Below, piece by piece: positions 53,090-62,656 of a stretch of DNA of 64,000 nucleotides. Position numbers and translations under genes: made by a program. Positions within the stretch are counted from its first letter, which is position 1, and the number at the start of each line of letters is the position of its first letter. The DNA comes from Paenibacillus zeirhizosphaerae (lineage in GTDB: Bacteria; Bacillota; Bacilli; Paenibacillales; Paenibacillaceae): positions 62,001 to 126,000 of the forward strand of contig NZ_JAPCKK010000031.1 of the NCBI RefSeq assembly GCF_030705605.1. Reading direction: 5' to 3'. The notes below the pieces were generated by a model, which worked only from the letters and a program-made list of their open reading frames with translations, searched no databases and had not been told where the DNA came from.

Positions 53090-54891
53090 GATGTTTTCCG
53101 CACCTCGAATTGGGAGACGGATTCAAGCAGAATATCAGACAGCTCCTTCAGTGTATGAATGCTTTCCGTAACCATTTCAATGTTGGACACCTGCTGCTGC
53201 ACTGATGCTGACGTCTGCTCAGCCCCGGCAGCAGCCTGCTGGGAAATGGCGGAAATATTCTGACTCTGCTCGCTCATCTGCTCACTGGCCTCCTGCATGC
53301 TCATCAGATTGGAAGAGACCTCCGAAATGACCTGCACCATAGAAGCAACCGATTGATTAATATCTGAAAAAGCTTCACCAGTGACATTCATCTGCTTGTT
53401 CCCCTCCTCTGTCTGCAGCACTCCATCCTGCAGCAAATTTACGATTGCCCGTGAATCATTCTGAATATCTGCGGTAATGCCCGTGATTTGCGATACAGCC
53501 AGCCGCACCGCCTCAGACAAGCTGCTTACCTCCTTGGCCACTACAGCAAAGCCCCGCCCGCTCTCTCCAACCCGTGCCGCTTCTATTGCAGCATTGAGTG
53601 ACAGCAAATGGGTCTGCTGAGCAATCTCACGGATGGTCTGAACCAAACGGTCGATGTTCTGGTTTTTGCGGTCAAGCTCCATAACCTTTGTCATGGAATC
53701 GGCTACCAAACGGGAGATAACCGTCATCTGATTGATGGATTGGTCCATTGTGCTTTTGCCAATACCGCCTTTATAAAGCACAAGCTCGGAATTGCGCTGC
53801 AACTCCTCTCCATGCCGCGCATGCTGCGCAATTCGTTCATTCAATTGCTCTACAGTGGCAGCCGAGTCAGCCGCCGTCTGCGCCTGATCCTCCGCTCCCT
53901 TCGCCAGCTCTGCCGCCGTGATGGCAATTTGCCCGCTTCCTGCCTTCACTTCCGCTGCTGAAGCCGCCAGTTCAGTGGTGCGCTGATTCATAACCGTGGA
54001 AATATCATGAATACTTTGAACCATGGCTGTAAAGTTACGCTTCATCAGATTCACTGAATCGGCCAGCTCTCCGATTTCGTCCTGATAAGAGACCGTTATA
54101 TTTTCGCCAGTCAAATCCCCTTTGGCAATAATTTCAACATTAGAAGTAAACTCCCGCAGCGGGACAACCACACGTCTCAATATTTGCCGGTTAGCAACAT
54201 AAACCAAAGCAATAGCCAACAGAAGACAAATGCCTGTAATCATCTGCGCCCAGACAAAGCTGCCGGCTGTCTCACTCCCTGCTACCGCAGCCTTCTCCTG
54301 ATGAAAGGAAACGAGATAATCCAGATCCCCCTCCATAGCGGCAAAAGCATTCGTTCCTTTGGAGGCAACTTCCGCCGCCAGCTCGCTCTGATCATTATTA
54401 CTGAGGTTGATCGCCTGCATGTTCAGCTTTAAGTAATTATCCCATTTCTCATGAAGCGCCTGCAAATGCTCGGTCTCTCCGGATGTCAGCGGACGCGCTT
54501 CCAGCCTCTTGAAGCTCTGTGCCGCCGTCCGCACCATTTCATTGCGCTCTTCCTCAAGCAAACCCTTTTCACCGGGGTCCCCTGTTGAGAAATGGCGGAA
54601 GCTTAATGTTAATACGTGCTCGGTTGCATATCGTATGCTGTTGATATCCTCCAAAACGGGCATTACACTGTTCACAATATTAGACGAATTTTGCTGCATT
54701 TTATTCATTTGCACCAATGAAACGACCCCAAAGATCAACAAGTAGACGATTAGACCGGCAAAAATAAGAGCCACAAATTTTCCAACACTTTGGTTTATGC
54801 CAACTAGCTGCAGCCATTTCCCCGGATGGCTTCTCACTTTCTGCCGCTGTTTGCGCTCTCCACGCTTGTCCAAAAATTTACGATTGTTCAT
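53086..54891 (-). CDS. Methyl-accepting chemotaxis protein
   Basis: A 601-residue transmembrane receptor. TM1 (about 36-60) and TM2 (about 208-228) flank an external four-helix-bundle sensor domain. HAMP (about 230-285) leads to a long signalling coil, with the hairpin tip [39 protein letters not shown] that contacts CheA/CheW. Signals via CheA. The start is the ATG at 54891, with AGGAGGG upstream; a GTG at 54903 is too close to that site. A sigma-D-like promoter lies upstream. The ligand is unknown. Confidence 0.94.
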   Translation of the reverse strand: MNNRKFLDKRGERKQRQKVRSHPGKWLQLVGINQSVGKFVALIFAGLIVYLLIFGVVSLVQMNKMQQNSSNIVNSVMPVLEDINSIRYATEHVLTLSFRHFSTGDPGEKGLLEEERNEMVRTAAQSFKRLEARPLTSGETEHLQALHEKWDNYLKLNMQAINLSNNDQSELAAEVASKGTNAFAAMEGDLDYLVSFHQEKAAVAGSETAGSFVWAQMITGICLLLAIALVYVANRQILRRVVVPLREFTSNVEIIAKGDLTGENITVSYQDEIGELADSVNLMKRNFTAMVQSIHDISTVMNQRTTELAASAAEVKAGSGQIAITAAELAKGAEDQAQTAADSAATVEQLNERIAQHARHGEELQRNSELVLYKGGIGKSTMDQSINQMTVISRLVADSMTKVMELDRKNQNIDRLVQTIREIAQQTHLLSLNAAIEAARVGESGRGFAVVAKEVSSLSEAVRLAVSQITGITADIQNDSRAIVNLLQDGVLQTEEGNKQMNVTGEAFSDINQSVASMVQVISEVSSNLMSMQEASEQMSEQSQNISAISQQAAAGAEQTSASVQQQVSNIEMVTESIHTLKELSDILLESVSQFEVRKTS

Positions 54892-54950
54892 CTTTTCAGA
54901 CACCCTCCTTCATCCTACTCCTCTTCTCTGTATACGGCCCTTTAAGAAAT

Positions 54951-55053
54951 CCTACCGTGGAACGCTGCCGGAATAGATATACCTGCAAATTGTATAGGTT
55001 ATCCATCCAATGGACCTCTAAGCAATTAACACGTATATCTATTTTTCGGTAGG
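54951..55053. repeat. Nested perfect inverted repeats before the MCP gene
   Basis: CCTACCG (54951-54957) is repeated inverted at 55047-55053, and the 10-base ATAGATATAC (54973-54982) is repeated inverted at 55033-55042. Together the arms enclose a 50-base centre that has its own small CCAT-ATGG hairpin. It looks like a small mobile repeat or a structured leader. It overlaps the candidate sigma-D promoter. Confidence 0.6.
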
Positions 55054-55069
55054 TAGGGAGTTAGATTTA
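55043..55069 (-). promoter_or_regulatory. Sigma-D (flagellar) type promoter of the MCP gene
   Basis: On the minus strand TAAA is followed, after 15 bases, by ACCGAAAA, a 6 of 8 match to the sigma-D -10 GCCGATAA. MCP genes are usually sigma-D-dependent in Firmicutes. The match is by eye only. Confidence 0.5.
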
Positions 55070-55133
55070 AGGTCATTAGTCATGAAAATGATGTATTTTC
55101 GATAATTTTCATGTTTTGCTCAGCTTTCCACAA

Positions 55134-55160
55134 GAAAAAAGCAGCCCTCTTAGGACTGCT
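55134..55160 (-). terminator. Terminator after the dGTPase gene
   Basis: GCAGTCC pairs with GGGCTGC around a 5-base loop, followed by TTTTTT on the minus strand, about 45 bases after the dGTPase stop. Confidence 0.85.
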
Positions 55161-55206
55161 CCATTCTCTTCAATATAATACATTCAGATAACCCGCTTCA
55201 ATCCGG

Positions 55207-56622
55207 CTAATCCAGATCATAAATGGATCCGACCTTCAATCCATACAGTTCATTGTAGATTTTCTCAGCGAACGCATCCGTCATGCCGGCAATATAATCA
55301 ATGACCATATGCTCCCAGGTCCAGATCGGCTTCGGTTTGGCCTGGTCACGTTCAAAACGGAGCAACCAGTCACTGGGGATGATCGCTTTGGAGGTCTCGG
55401 GATCAAGAAAAGCCTGCCATAACCGCTTCAGCATCCATTCACTGCGCTTCTGCAACCGCTGTACTCTGAGATCACGGATCATCGTAACCCAAGCAAAGCT
55501 CTTGAGCACACTTACGATTCTCAGCATATCTTCATCCTCAGCGCCTTCGTTAACAAAGGTAACCTTCTTCCAGTTTCCGTCATCAATGATGCCAAGGCTG
55601 TTCACAAAGAGGCTGACCCAGTATGCTTTGACCTCACGCCGGGTGCGGGAATAGTCGTTTTCGCAAAATGGCATTTTGGCATTCCATACCTTGAGGAATT
55701 CCTTGAGCACCGCTTCCACCTTGCGCTCGATTTGTTCAGAAGCCCAGCCTTTCCAGAACGGGTCCTCCAATGTAGTGATTTTCTCCGTTATGAGCCGGTT
55801 CAATAATGGGTCGTACAGAAAATGCTCGTGTACCTCAATCTTGCCTGCTTTAATACCATCCTCCAGATCATGCGCGGAATATGCAATGTCGTCACATAAA
55901 TCCATGAGCTGGGCCTCCAGCGTTTTCTTGCCGTCAGGAATGCCCCAATCTCTGCGGATGGCCTCTAAATACTGCCATTCATGGAGATACATGCCCTTCT
56001 TGTTCACCGTTCCCGGATACGGATATTTGTTAATGCCCAGCAGCACCGCATCAGAAAGGTTCAGGCCGTCGATATCCTCCCGCTTCTCAAGGAACATGAT
56101 CAGGCGGAAATTATGTGCGTTGCCCTCAAAATGCTCATATTTGAGGCGCGCATCCGCTCGCAGCTTCAGAGCTGGTTCCGATCGTGGAGGCAGCCCCAGA
56201 GCGTCGGCGGCTTCCCAGGCTCTTTGCTTCACCAATTGGTCCAGAATACCGTCCAGCACTTCCTCGCCTTTATGACCGAAAGGAGGATGCCCGAAATCAT
56301 GAGCGATAGCTGCACATTCCACAACCTCGGAATCCATGACCAGACCGGGATTATCCGCCCGTTCGAAGGTGGCGTCCGGGTAAGCCCGGATCAGGCTGCG
56401 CGCCGCTTCACGGGCAATCTGCGCAACCTCCAGTGAATGGGTGAGCCGGGTCCGGTAGTAATCGCCTGTGCCTGCACCGAATACCTGGGATTTCCCTTGC
56501 AGTCTGCGGAAGGTCGGTGAATGGATCAAACGTGAATAATCTCTTTCGTAAGCCGCCCGAGAAGCATCGGAACGAATTTGCTCCGGATGCTGGCGGTGTT
56601 CTCTTTTAGCGTTCCATGTCAT
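55207..56622 (-). CDS. dgt: Deoxyguanosinetriphosphate triphosphohydrolase (HD family)
   Basis: A 471-residue HD-domain protein that hydrolyses dGTP and related dNTPs to nucleoside and triphosphate. The N-terminal RDYSRLIHSPTFRRLQGKSQVF and TRLTHSLEVAQIAR motifs, the HD in CAAIAHDFGHPPFGHKGEEVL and the late CDDIAYSAHDLEDGIKAGKI motif are family hallmarks. Length is normal. It stands between the Dpp transporter (97 bases away) and the MCP transcript and has its own terminator. The start codon ATG follows GGGAGTGAAG. Confidence 0.93.
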   Translation of the reverse strand: MTWNAKREHRQHPEQIRSDASRAAYERDYSRLIHSPTFRRLQGKSQVFGAGTGDYYRTRLTHSLEVAQIAREAARSLIRAYPDATFERADNPGLVMDSEVVECAAIAHDFGHPPFGHKGEEVLDGILDQLVKQRAWEAADALGLPPRSEPALKLRADARLKYEHFEGNAHNFRLIMFLEKREDIDGLNLSDAVLLGINKYPYPGTVNKKGMYLHEWQYLEAIRRDWGIPDGKKTLEAQLMDLCDDIAYSAHDLEDGIKAGKIEVHEHFLYDPLLNRLITEKITTLEDPFWKGWASEQIERKVEAVLKEFLKVWNAKMPFCENDYSRTRREVKAYWVSLFVNSLGIIDDGNWKKVTFVNEGAEDEDMLRIVSVLKSFAWVTMIRDLRVQRLQKRSEWMLKRLWQAFLDPETSKAIIPSDWLLRFERDQAKPKPIWTWEHMVIDYIAGMTDAFAEKIYNELYGLKVGSIYDLD

Positions 56623-56718
56623 GCAACTTCACTCCCTACATCGTTGGAGTGATTATACACATTTTTGATCCAGTGGAAAAGCCAGACCCTCAGCTAGGTC
56701 TATAAGCGGATTACCGGA

Positions 56719-57618
56719 TCATCTCGGTTTCATACGCGGATCCAACACATCTCGTAATCCGTCCCCAAGCAGGTTAAAGCCCAATACTGTCAGCATGATC
56801 GACAACCCCGGAAAAACCACCGTCCACGGTGCCGTCTGAATAAATTGTCTGGAATCGGACAGCATCTTGCCCCATTCCGGCTCCGGCGGCTGTGCCCCCA
56901 TGCCCAGAAAGCCCAGCGCGGCCGCTTCAATAATCGCCGTACCAATCCCGAGTGTTCCCTGCACGATGATGGGTGTCAAGCTATTGGGAAGAATATGCTT
57001 AAGCAGAATCCTGGAGTTTTTAACCCCGATCGCCCGCGCCGCCGTGATATACTCCTCTGTCTTCAGACTGAGCACCTTGGAGCGCACGATACGTCCATAA
57101 GTCGGCACATTAACGATCGCAATCGCATATAGAGCATTCTCAAGCGAAGGACCCAGAATGGCGACGATCGCAATCGCCAGCAGAATGCTGGGGAAAGCAA
57201 GCAGAATATCGAATAAACGGGAAATGAGCATATCCCACCATTTTCCGTAAAACCCGGCCAGAATGCCAAGCGCCGTCCCCAGAATAATTGAGCCTACAAC
57301 AGATAAAAAGCCGACCCAGAGTGAAATACGCGCTCCATATAAAGTCCTTGTAAGAATATCCCGTCCCAGATCGTCTGTGCCAAACCAGTGCTCGGCAGAC
57401 GGAGCCTGCAGGCGATCCGTCAGCACCTGCTCCTTATAATCATAAGTGGACAGCAAAGGTGCAAAGATCGCAATCAAAATGAAGATAATAATAATAGACA
57501 GACCAACCACGGCGGTCTTGTTGCGCCGGAAGGCCTTCCAGGCGTCCCGCCACGGCCCTGATGCCCGTTCTGCGGCCGGAACGCTGGCCTTATGTGTATT
57601 CATTGAAATTTGACTCAT
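56719..57618 (-). CDS. dppC: Dipeptide/oligopeptide ABC transporter permease DppC
   Basis: A 299-residue permease with six transmembrane helices and the cytoplasmic EAA loop EYITAARAIGVKNSRILLKHILPNSLTPI that docks to ATPases. The GTDDLGRDILTRTLYGARISL segment after the first helix is the DppC/OppC hallmark. It follows dppB by 70 bases and is the last transporter gene here. AGGAGG precedes the ATG at good spacing. Confidence 0.93.
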   Translation of the reverse strand: MSQISMNTHKASVPAAERASGPWRDAWKAFRRNKTAVVGLSIIIIFILIAIFAPLLSTYDYKEQVLTDRLQAPSAEHWFGTDDLGRDILTRTLYGARISLWVGFLSVVGSIILGTALGILAGFYGKWWDMLISRLFDILLAFPSILLAIAIVAILGPSLENALYAIAIVNVPTYGRIVRSKVLSLKTEEYITAARAIGVKNSRILLKHILPNSLTPIIVQGTLGIGTAIIEAAALGFLGMGAQPPEPEWGKMLSDSRQFIQTAPWTVVFPGLSIMLTVLGFNLLGDGLRDVLDPRMKPR

Positions 57619-57688
57619 AATTTCCTCCTGCCTGTCATTGCCTCACCAGAATGGCGGCCATTTTCAGAGTGAGTTAGTGCCGAATGGA

Positions 57689-58690
57689 CTAGTAACGTAT
57701 ACGGCGGTCGATCACGGCATACAGCAGGTCGACAATAAGGTTGATGACGACGAACAAGAATGCAATGACCAGAATACCGCTCTGAATGACAGGATAGTCC
57801 CGGGAACTGATCGCATCATAAATATAACGGCCTACACCCGGCCATGCGAAGATCGTCTCTGTCAGCACCGCCCCGCCGAGCAAAGAACCTGTCTGCAGGC
57901 CGATGACGGTCAACACCGGAATGGCAGCATTTTTGAGCGCATGCTTGTAGACCACCCGAAATGGAGCAAGCCCTTTGGCACGGGCCGTCCGGATATACTC
58001 GGAATTCATCACTTCAAGCATACTGGAGCGTGTCATTCTTGCAATGACAGCCATCGGAATTGTTCCCAGAGCGATGCTCGGCAAAATCAAATGCTTGACG
58101 ACTGTCCAGATCTGATCCCACCGTCCGGCAATGATGGCATCTACCACAGCCAAATGCGTAACTGCTTCGACAGGATCACGCGGATTCATACGTCCAATCG
58201 AAGGAAGCCAATGCAGCTTGTTCGCAAAAATCCACTGTTCCATAAGACCGAGCCAGAAAATCGGCATTGAGACACCGACCAGCGCGACCACCATACTGGC
58301 ATAATCAAACCAGGAATTTTGCTTCCATGCGCTGATAATACCGGCATTAACACCAACGATCAACGCAAACAACATACTAGCTACCGTCAATTCAAGAGTA
58401 GCCGCCAGATAAGGCAGCATTTCCCGGGCAATTGGCTCGCGGGTCCGAATGGAATCTCCCAAATCTCCGCTTAACAGCTCCCCTAAATACGATCCATACT
58501 GCTGAAACCACGGCTTGTCCAGCCCGAGCTGCTCCCGCAGCGCCTGTTTGGACTCCTCTGTAGCTTTATCTCCCAAAATGGTATCCGCAGGATCACCAGG
58601 AATCGCATGAATAATGGAAAATACGATTAATGTCATGCCTAGCAGTACCGGAATAAGTACAGCTATTCTTTTAATAATATAAGCGCTCAA
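57689..58690 (-). CDS. dppB: Dipeptide/oligopeptide ABC transporter permease DppB
   Basis: A 333-residue permease with six transmembrane helices, starting MSAYIIKRIAVLIPVLLGMTLIVFSIIHAIPGDPA (TTG start at 58690, behind GCGGTGA), and with the EAA loop EYIRTARAKGLAPFRVVYKHALKNAAIPVLT. Both features identify it as the DppB/OppB partner of DppC. Together they form the channel for peptides or related solutes taken from the lipoprotein DppA. Confidence 0.93.
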   Translation of the reverse strand: MSAYIIKRIAVLIPVLLGMTLIVFSIIHAIPGDPADTILGDKATEESKQALREQLGLDKPWFQQYGSYLGELLSGDLGDSIRTREPIAREMLPYLAATLELTVASMLFALIVGVNAGIISAWKQNSWFDYASMVVALVGVSMPIFWLGLMEQWIFANKLHWLPSIGRMNPRDPVEAVTHLAVVDAIIAGRWDQIWTVVKHLILPSIALGTIPMAVIARMTRSSMLEVMNSEYIRTARAKGLAPFRVVYKHALKNAAIPVLTVIGLQTGSLLGGAVLTETIFAWPGVGRYIYDAISSRDYPVIQSGILVIAFLFVVINLIVDLLYAVIDRRIRY

Positions 58691-58792
58691 ATCGATTCAC
58701 CGCCCGCTTGCTGTGGGTATGAACATGGCGGCGGCTGCCCCATGCGGCCAACTTTCGACCGCGGAGCAGACCGCCGGATGTTCATTCATATT

Positions 58793-60436
58793 TTATTCAA
58801 AATAAATGCCGGAGTAAGGCTCCGTGCCTGTTGGGGAAGGTGTGTAACCCTTCAGGTCCGATCTTGCAGCCATCAGTGGCGTAGTATGCACCAGCGGAAT
58901 CCAAGGAGCATCCTTCTTGATGATTTCCTGCGCCTTTTCATAGAGTGCAGTACGTTTAGCCTGATCTGTCTCCTGCTGTGCCTCAACAAGAACCTTGTGC
59001 AGTTCTTCATTTACATAAAAGCTGCGGTTGTTGCCTGGAATGGTATCCTTGTCGAGAAGCGTATAAATGAAGTTGTCAGGATCTCCGTTATCGCCGGTCC
59101 AGCCAAGCATATACATATCGTCTTTCTCGCCTGCCTTAAGGTCATCAAGGTAGGTCGCCCACTCAGGAGACTGGATGTTGACCTTAACACCGATTTTGGC
59201 AAAATCAGCCTGGATCGCCTCAGCCACCTTCTTGCCGTCAGGCATATAAGGACGTGAGACTGGCATTGCATAAAATGTCACTTCTTCAGGCAGGCCGTTC
59301 GCATATCCGGCTTCAGCCAGCAGAGCTTTCGCTTTCTCTAAGTCGTACTCATAATCCTGGATGCTGTCATTGTATCCCCATAGCGTTGGTGGCATCGGGT
59401 TTTTCGCCGGAATTGCGCTGCCTCCGAAGAAAGCATCTACGAGTGCTTGTTTATTCACCGCATGATTCAGCGCTTGTCTTACGAGCGGGTTATCAAACGG
59501 CTTTTTCTTAACATTGAAGCCGATGTATGCGACGTTGAAGGAAGGACGCTCGATCTTCTGCAGCTCCGGATTGCTTTCCAGCACTGTCAAATCATCTGCG
59601 TTCAGGTCTTCCATAATATCGATTTCCTTGTTCTGCAGTGCGTTAAAACGGGCTGTATTATCAGGGATAGAGCGAATGATAACTTTATCCAACTTAGGCA
59701 ACCCCTCTTGCCAGTAATCCGGATTCTTCTCCAGCGTGATGGAGTCATTGCGCTTCCATTCCACAAACTTGAACGGTCCTGTACCTACCGGCTCGCTCTT
59801 GAAGTTCTCTTTCTTCTCTTCGATGGCCTTAGGGCTGGCAATACTAAAGGAAGTCATCGCGATATTTTGCAGGAACGGCGCCTGTGGAGCGTTCAGCGTA
59901 AACTGAACCGTCAGGTCGTCAACTGCCTTAACTTCTTTAATCACCCTGCTGTCAGGGGATCCAAACATGGAATCGTAGTAGTCAAAGGAATCTCCTTCAA
60001 ACTTGTATGGGCTGTTCGGATCGGACCAACGGTTAAAGTTGAATACAACCGCATCGGCATTGAAGTCCGTGCCGTCATGGAATTTTACGCCAGCTCTCAA
60101 TTTGAAAGTGTAGACGAGGCCATCCGCAGAAACTTCATAACTTTCAGCCAGTGAAGGCTTGACCGTTGTTGAACCTTCTTCATACTCAAGCAGCCTGTCG
60201 AATACCTGCTGAGCAACTTTCGAAGATTCGCCATCTGTCGTGATCGATGGGTCCAATGCCACCGAGTCACCGCCACGGCCGAAAATCAGCGTATTATTTT
60301 GTGACGCATCCCCTTGATCCGAGGACGGGTCGGCAGCCGGATCAGCACCTTCACCCGATCCCCCTCCGCAACCGGCTAAAACAATCACTGCCGCCAGCAT
60401 CATAACAAACATACTGTACCATCTTTTCTTTCTCAT
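58793..60436 (-). CDS. dppA: Peptide ABC transporter substrate-binding lipoprotein DppA-like
   Basis: A 547-residue SBP_bac_5 lipoprotein, with the lipobox VLAGC (Cys near 23), an acidic serine-glycine linker, and family motifs VAQQVFDRLLEYEEGST, YEVSADGLVYTFKLRAGVKFHDGTDFNADAVVFNFNRW split along the first lobe, and the VGTGPFKFVEWKRND and RQALNHAVNKQALVDAFF segments. Related proteins bind di- or oligopeptides, nickel or heme; the ligand cannot be told. GAGGGG precedes the ATG. The ATPase genes dppD and dppF are not adjacent and must lie elsewhere. Confidence 0.93.
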   Translation of the reverse strand: MRKKRWYSMFVMMLAAVIVLAGCGGGSGEGADPAADPSSDQGDASQNNTLIFGRGGDSVALDPSITTDGESSKVAQQVFDRLLEYEEGSTTVKPSLAESYEVSADGLVYTFKLRAGVKFHDGTDFNADAVVFNFNRWSDPNSPYKFEGDSFDYYDSMFGSPDSRVIKEVKAVDDLTVQFTLNAPQAPFLQNIAMTSFSIASPKAIEEKKENFKSEPVGTGPFKFVEWKRNDSITLEKNPDYWQEGLPKLDKVIIRSIPDNTARFNALQNKEIDIMEDLNADDLTVLESNPELQKIERPSFNVAYIGFNVKKKPFDNPLVRQALNHAVNKQALVDAFFGGSAIPAKNPMPPTLWGYNDSIQDYEYDLEKAKALLAEAGYANGLPEEVTFYAMPVSRPYMPDGKKVAEAIQADFAKIGVKVNIQSPEWATYLDDLKAGEKDDMYMLGWTGDNGDPDNFIYTLLDKDTIPGNNRSFYVNEELHKVLVEAQQETDQAKRTALYEKAQEIIKKDAPWIPLVHTTPLMAARSDLKGYTPSPTGTEPYSGIYFE

Positions 60437-60831
60437 TCTGAAACCCCTCTCGATTTGTATGTTTATGTTATAAATGTGTTGTTACCCAATTGAAATTGCT
60501 GACCACATCCAGACACAAAAATAAGGACCAAAAAAATCCAAATAAAAAACAAAATTCGACAATGTTAGAAAAAACAAAACTAGGAAACATGAAAATTGTC
60601 AAATGTCATGATTAATAACATTAATTCATCATCTTCTATGTACCTCAGAGGTTATTTATGGATACTTTACAACAGGAAGACGTTTTTAACAAGCATTTTT
60701 TAGAAGATTACGACAATTCAATTTTCATTATGTAAAGTATTATCACAAGTAAAATAATGGATTGTAGACTTTCACTATCAATCTAGTAATTAAATAATGG
60801 TCAATAAAACGCCATAAATTCGCTATAAAAT
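60437..60831. other. AT-rich region upstream of dppA
   Basis: About 395 bases without a supported gene. It should contain the dppA promoter, but I find no convincing consensus pair; AATTTTC-like segments resemble half CodY boxes only weakly. Confidence 0.4.
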
Positions 60832-60991
60832 AAAAAAGAGTGGGTGTCCCCAAAGGCTCTTGACCGGTGCACTCTTTTCGTGCGTGTTTCGTGCGTGGGT
60901 GGGACGCTCCGAGAACGAAGCATTCCTCCATCACTGTTGACCCTCCGGGCCAAAGGTGACCGCTCCGCTTTTCCGGAATTGCTTCGTTCTC
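60832..60991. repeat. Palindromic repeat element
   Basis: AAAAAAGAGTG pairs with CACTCTTTT (60832-60878), a terminator-like hairpin, next to a 16-base near-perfect inverted repeat of GAGAACGAAGCATTCC (60911-60926) and GGAATTGCTTCGTTCTC (60975-60991). The sequence between is GC-rich, unlike the AT-rich surroundings. It has no real ORF of its own. It looks like a dispersed noncoding repeat or MITE-like unit. Confidence 0.55.
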
Positions 60992-61180
60992 TCCGCTGCT
61001 TTTGTGCATCCCCCAACTTAAAAAGAACAACCGGAAATCGCAATCTTCTGGCTTAACAAAATTGAAAAGGGGGCTGCCCTAAGCCATTTTCATGACTTTT
61101 TATACGAAAATATAAGCTCCCAAAAAGCACAAAAAGGCCTCCTCTACAATGTTTGTTTAATTACATAAAATGGATATTAT

Positions 61181-62413
61181 TTAAGAGACCTCCGTGGATA
61201 TTACGTTCACCTTAAATCCCTGAGCCTCGATTTTTTTAATCCAATAATCTACGGGCGATTGCGAAGAAGTTAGATAATCCCAACCTACTTCACAGTAGGG
61301 TACTCTATCTTTTAGCATTTGATAGATGATTCTAAGTAACAGATGAGCTGTCGCTATAGTTGCCTTTTTCTGCCCTCGTCGTTTTTGTATTCGATAAAAG
61401 AAAGAGGCGACTCGCGTACCTTTGGTTTTACTTGCTGCCCAAGCAGCTTGGCAAAGTACCGCCTTCAGGCTTTTATTTCCCTTTGCTATTTTCGAGCTTT
61501 TCTTCTTCCCTGCACTTTCATTATTCCCCGGGCTTAATCCTGCCCAAGCTGCAATTTGCGAATCGCCTCCAAAACAAGACATATCATTCCCGATCTCTGC
61601 TAAGATGACCGCCACCGCATCTTTCTGGATTCCAGGGATGGTGACCAACAGCTCAATGGATGCCGAATAAGGCTCCAGCAATCGATCAATTTCCAGTTCT
61701 ACTTTCTTCAATTGCTTTTCAACGAATGATAAGTGCTCCATATGCAGCCCCAACATCATCCGATGATGTTTCTTCAAACGTCCATCTAAAGCCTCCAAAA
61801 GTTCAGGAACTTTGCGCTTTAGTGAAGTTTTTACTTTTTCCTTGATCTCATCCGCCTCTAAAACCTCACCATTAATGACGCATTCCAATAAAGCACGGCC
61901 CGATACGCCAAAAATATCGCTAATGTAAGTGGTAAGCTTCAAATTAGCATCTTGTAATATCTTGTGAATCCTATTCTTCTCAGAAGTCGCATCCCGAAGC
62001 AGCTTTCGACGGTAACGCGTCAAATCCCGCATATTTCGAATGTCCGCTGGAGGTACAAAACTAGGAGTAATGAGCCCCGAGCGAAGCAATTGGGCAATCC
62101 ATGCTGCGTCCGATACATCCGTTTTCCGACCGGGTACGTTTTTGATCCGTCTCGCGTTAGCCAGGATTAAAGTAAATTGTTCCTCTAATATGTTCCAAAC
62201 CGGTTTCCAATACACACCTGTACTTTCCATGGCAACATGCGTGCATTCCCAATCGTTTAACCCATCATGGAGTGCGAGTAATCCCTTTGTTGTTGTAGAG
62301 AAAGTACGAATTTCCTGCTTAGGTTTATGATCCAAATCACCATATAGAACACAAGCAACCACGGTCTCTTGATGTACATCAAGTCCAGCACACCTTTCCA
62401 AAATCGCTTCCAT
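61181..62413 (-). CDS. IS110-family transposase (RuvC-like DEDD recombinase)
   Basis: A 410-residue recombinase. The N-terminal RuvC-like DEDD domain is AGLDVHQETVVACVL and HVAMESTGVYWKP with LILANARRIKNVPGRKTDVSDAAWIAQLLRSGLI; the C-terminal Tnp_IS116/IS110/IS902 domain has LLVTIPGIQKDAVAVILAEIG and WAGLSPGNNESAGKKKSSKIAKGNKSLKAVLCQAAWAA, including the catalytic-serine region. It appears intact and complete. ATG at 62413 after GGGAGTGATC; the longer frame to 62452 is less likely. The family uses a noncoding bridge RNA, whose candidate lies directly upstream. Confidence 0.95.
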   Translation of the reverse strand: MEAILERCAGLDVHQETVVACVLYGDLDHKPKQEIRTFSTTTKGLLALHDGLNDWECTHVAMESTGVYWKPVWNILEEQFTLILANARRIKNVPGRKTDVSDAAWIAQLLRSGLITPSFVPPADIRNMRDLTRYRRKLLRDATSEKNRIHKILQDANLKLTTYISDIFGVSGRALLECVINGEVLEADEIKEKVKTSLKRKVPELLEALDGRLKKHHRMMLGLHMEHLSFVEKQLKKVELEIDRLLEPYSASIELLVTIPGIQKDAVAVILAEIGNDMSCFGGDSQIAAWAGLSPGNNESAGKKKSSKIAKGNKSLKAVLCQAAWAASKTKGTRVASFFYRIQKRRGQKKATIATAHLLLRIIYQMLKDRVPYCEVGWDYLTSSQSPVDYWIKKIEAQGFKVNVISTEVS

Positions 62414-62452
62414 CCCACAGATCACTCCCGTAATTGTTAAGTTGCAGGTCAC

Positions 62453-62656
62453 GTACCCTCAGAGAAAAGAATTTTTATACACGTGCTCGTGGCAACAATT
62501 GGCGGTACTCGTGGGATACGGTCGGCCAGTTTGGGACTCAGAGTGTTATCCTACCAAAAAAGTCTCGGCCTGTGCCCTGCAGTTCCATTATGGAACATAC
62601 AGATTAGCAGGCCAAGACATTTTCATTCATCGTGGTGGCCGTCAGGCCATGTTAGT
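62453..62656 (-). ncRNA. Candidate bridge RNA of the IS110 element
   Basis: Upstream of the recombinase the noncoding strand can fold as a GGCCTG/CAGGCC stem (62567-62572 with 62608-62613) around a GTTCCA-TGGAAC hairpin (62582-62596), plus a second unpaired part. An exact 10-base sequence, AGTTTGGGAC, occurs both inside it (62528-62537) and at the element boundary (62654-62663), as expected for a guide loop that pairs with its own end. In IS110-group elements the bridge RNA is encoded in this 5' region. Confidence 0.55.

Larger units (their letters stand above)
61083..62656 (-). mobile_element. IS110-family insertion sequence
   Basis: The recombinase gene, about 100 bases downstream of it and about 240 bases upstream form a unit flanked by inverted arms AAGGGGGCTGCCCTAA (61067-61082) and TTGGGACAGCCCCTT (62657-62671). 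IS110 elements normally lack terminal inverted repeats and often insert in palindromic targets, so the arms may be the split target rather than part of the element. Exact ends are therefore uncertain by some bases. Confidence 0.7.

Noticed and set aside
54904-55206. c-di-GMP riboswitch before the MCP gene
   Set aside because: Neither the GCAAAGC and GAAA elements of class I nor class II features are present, despite frequent association with MCP genes.
60743-61030. 95-codon ORF on the minus strand
   Set aside because: It reads through the palindromic repeat and has no ribosome binding site; it is best explained as a spurious frame in a noncoding repeat.
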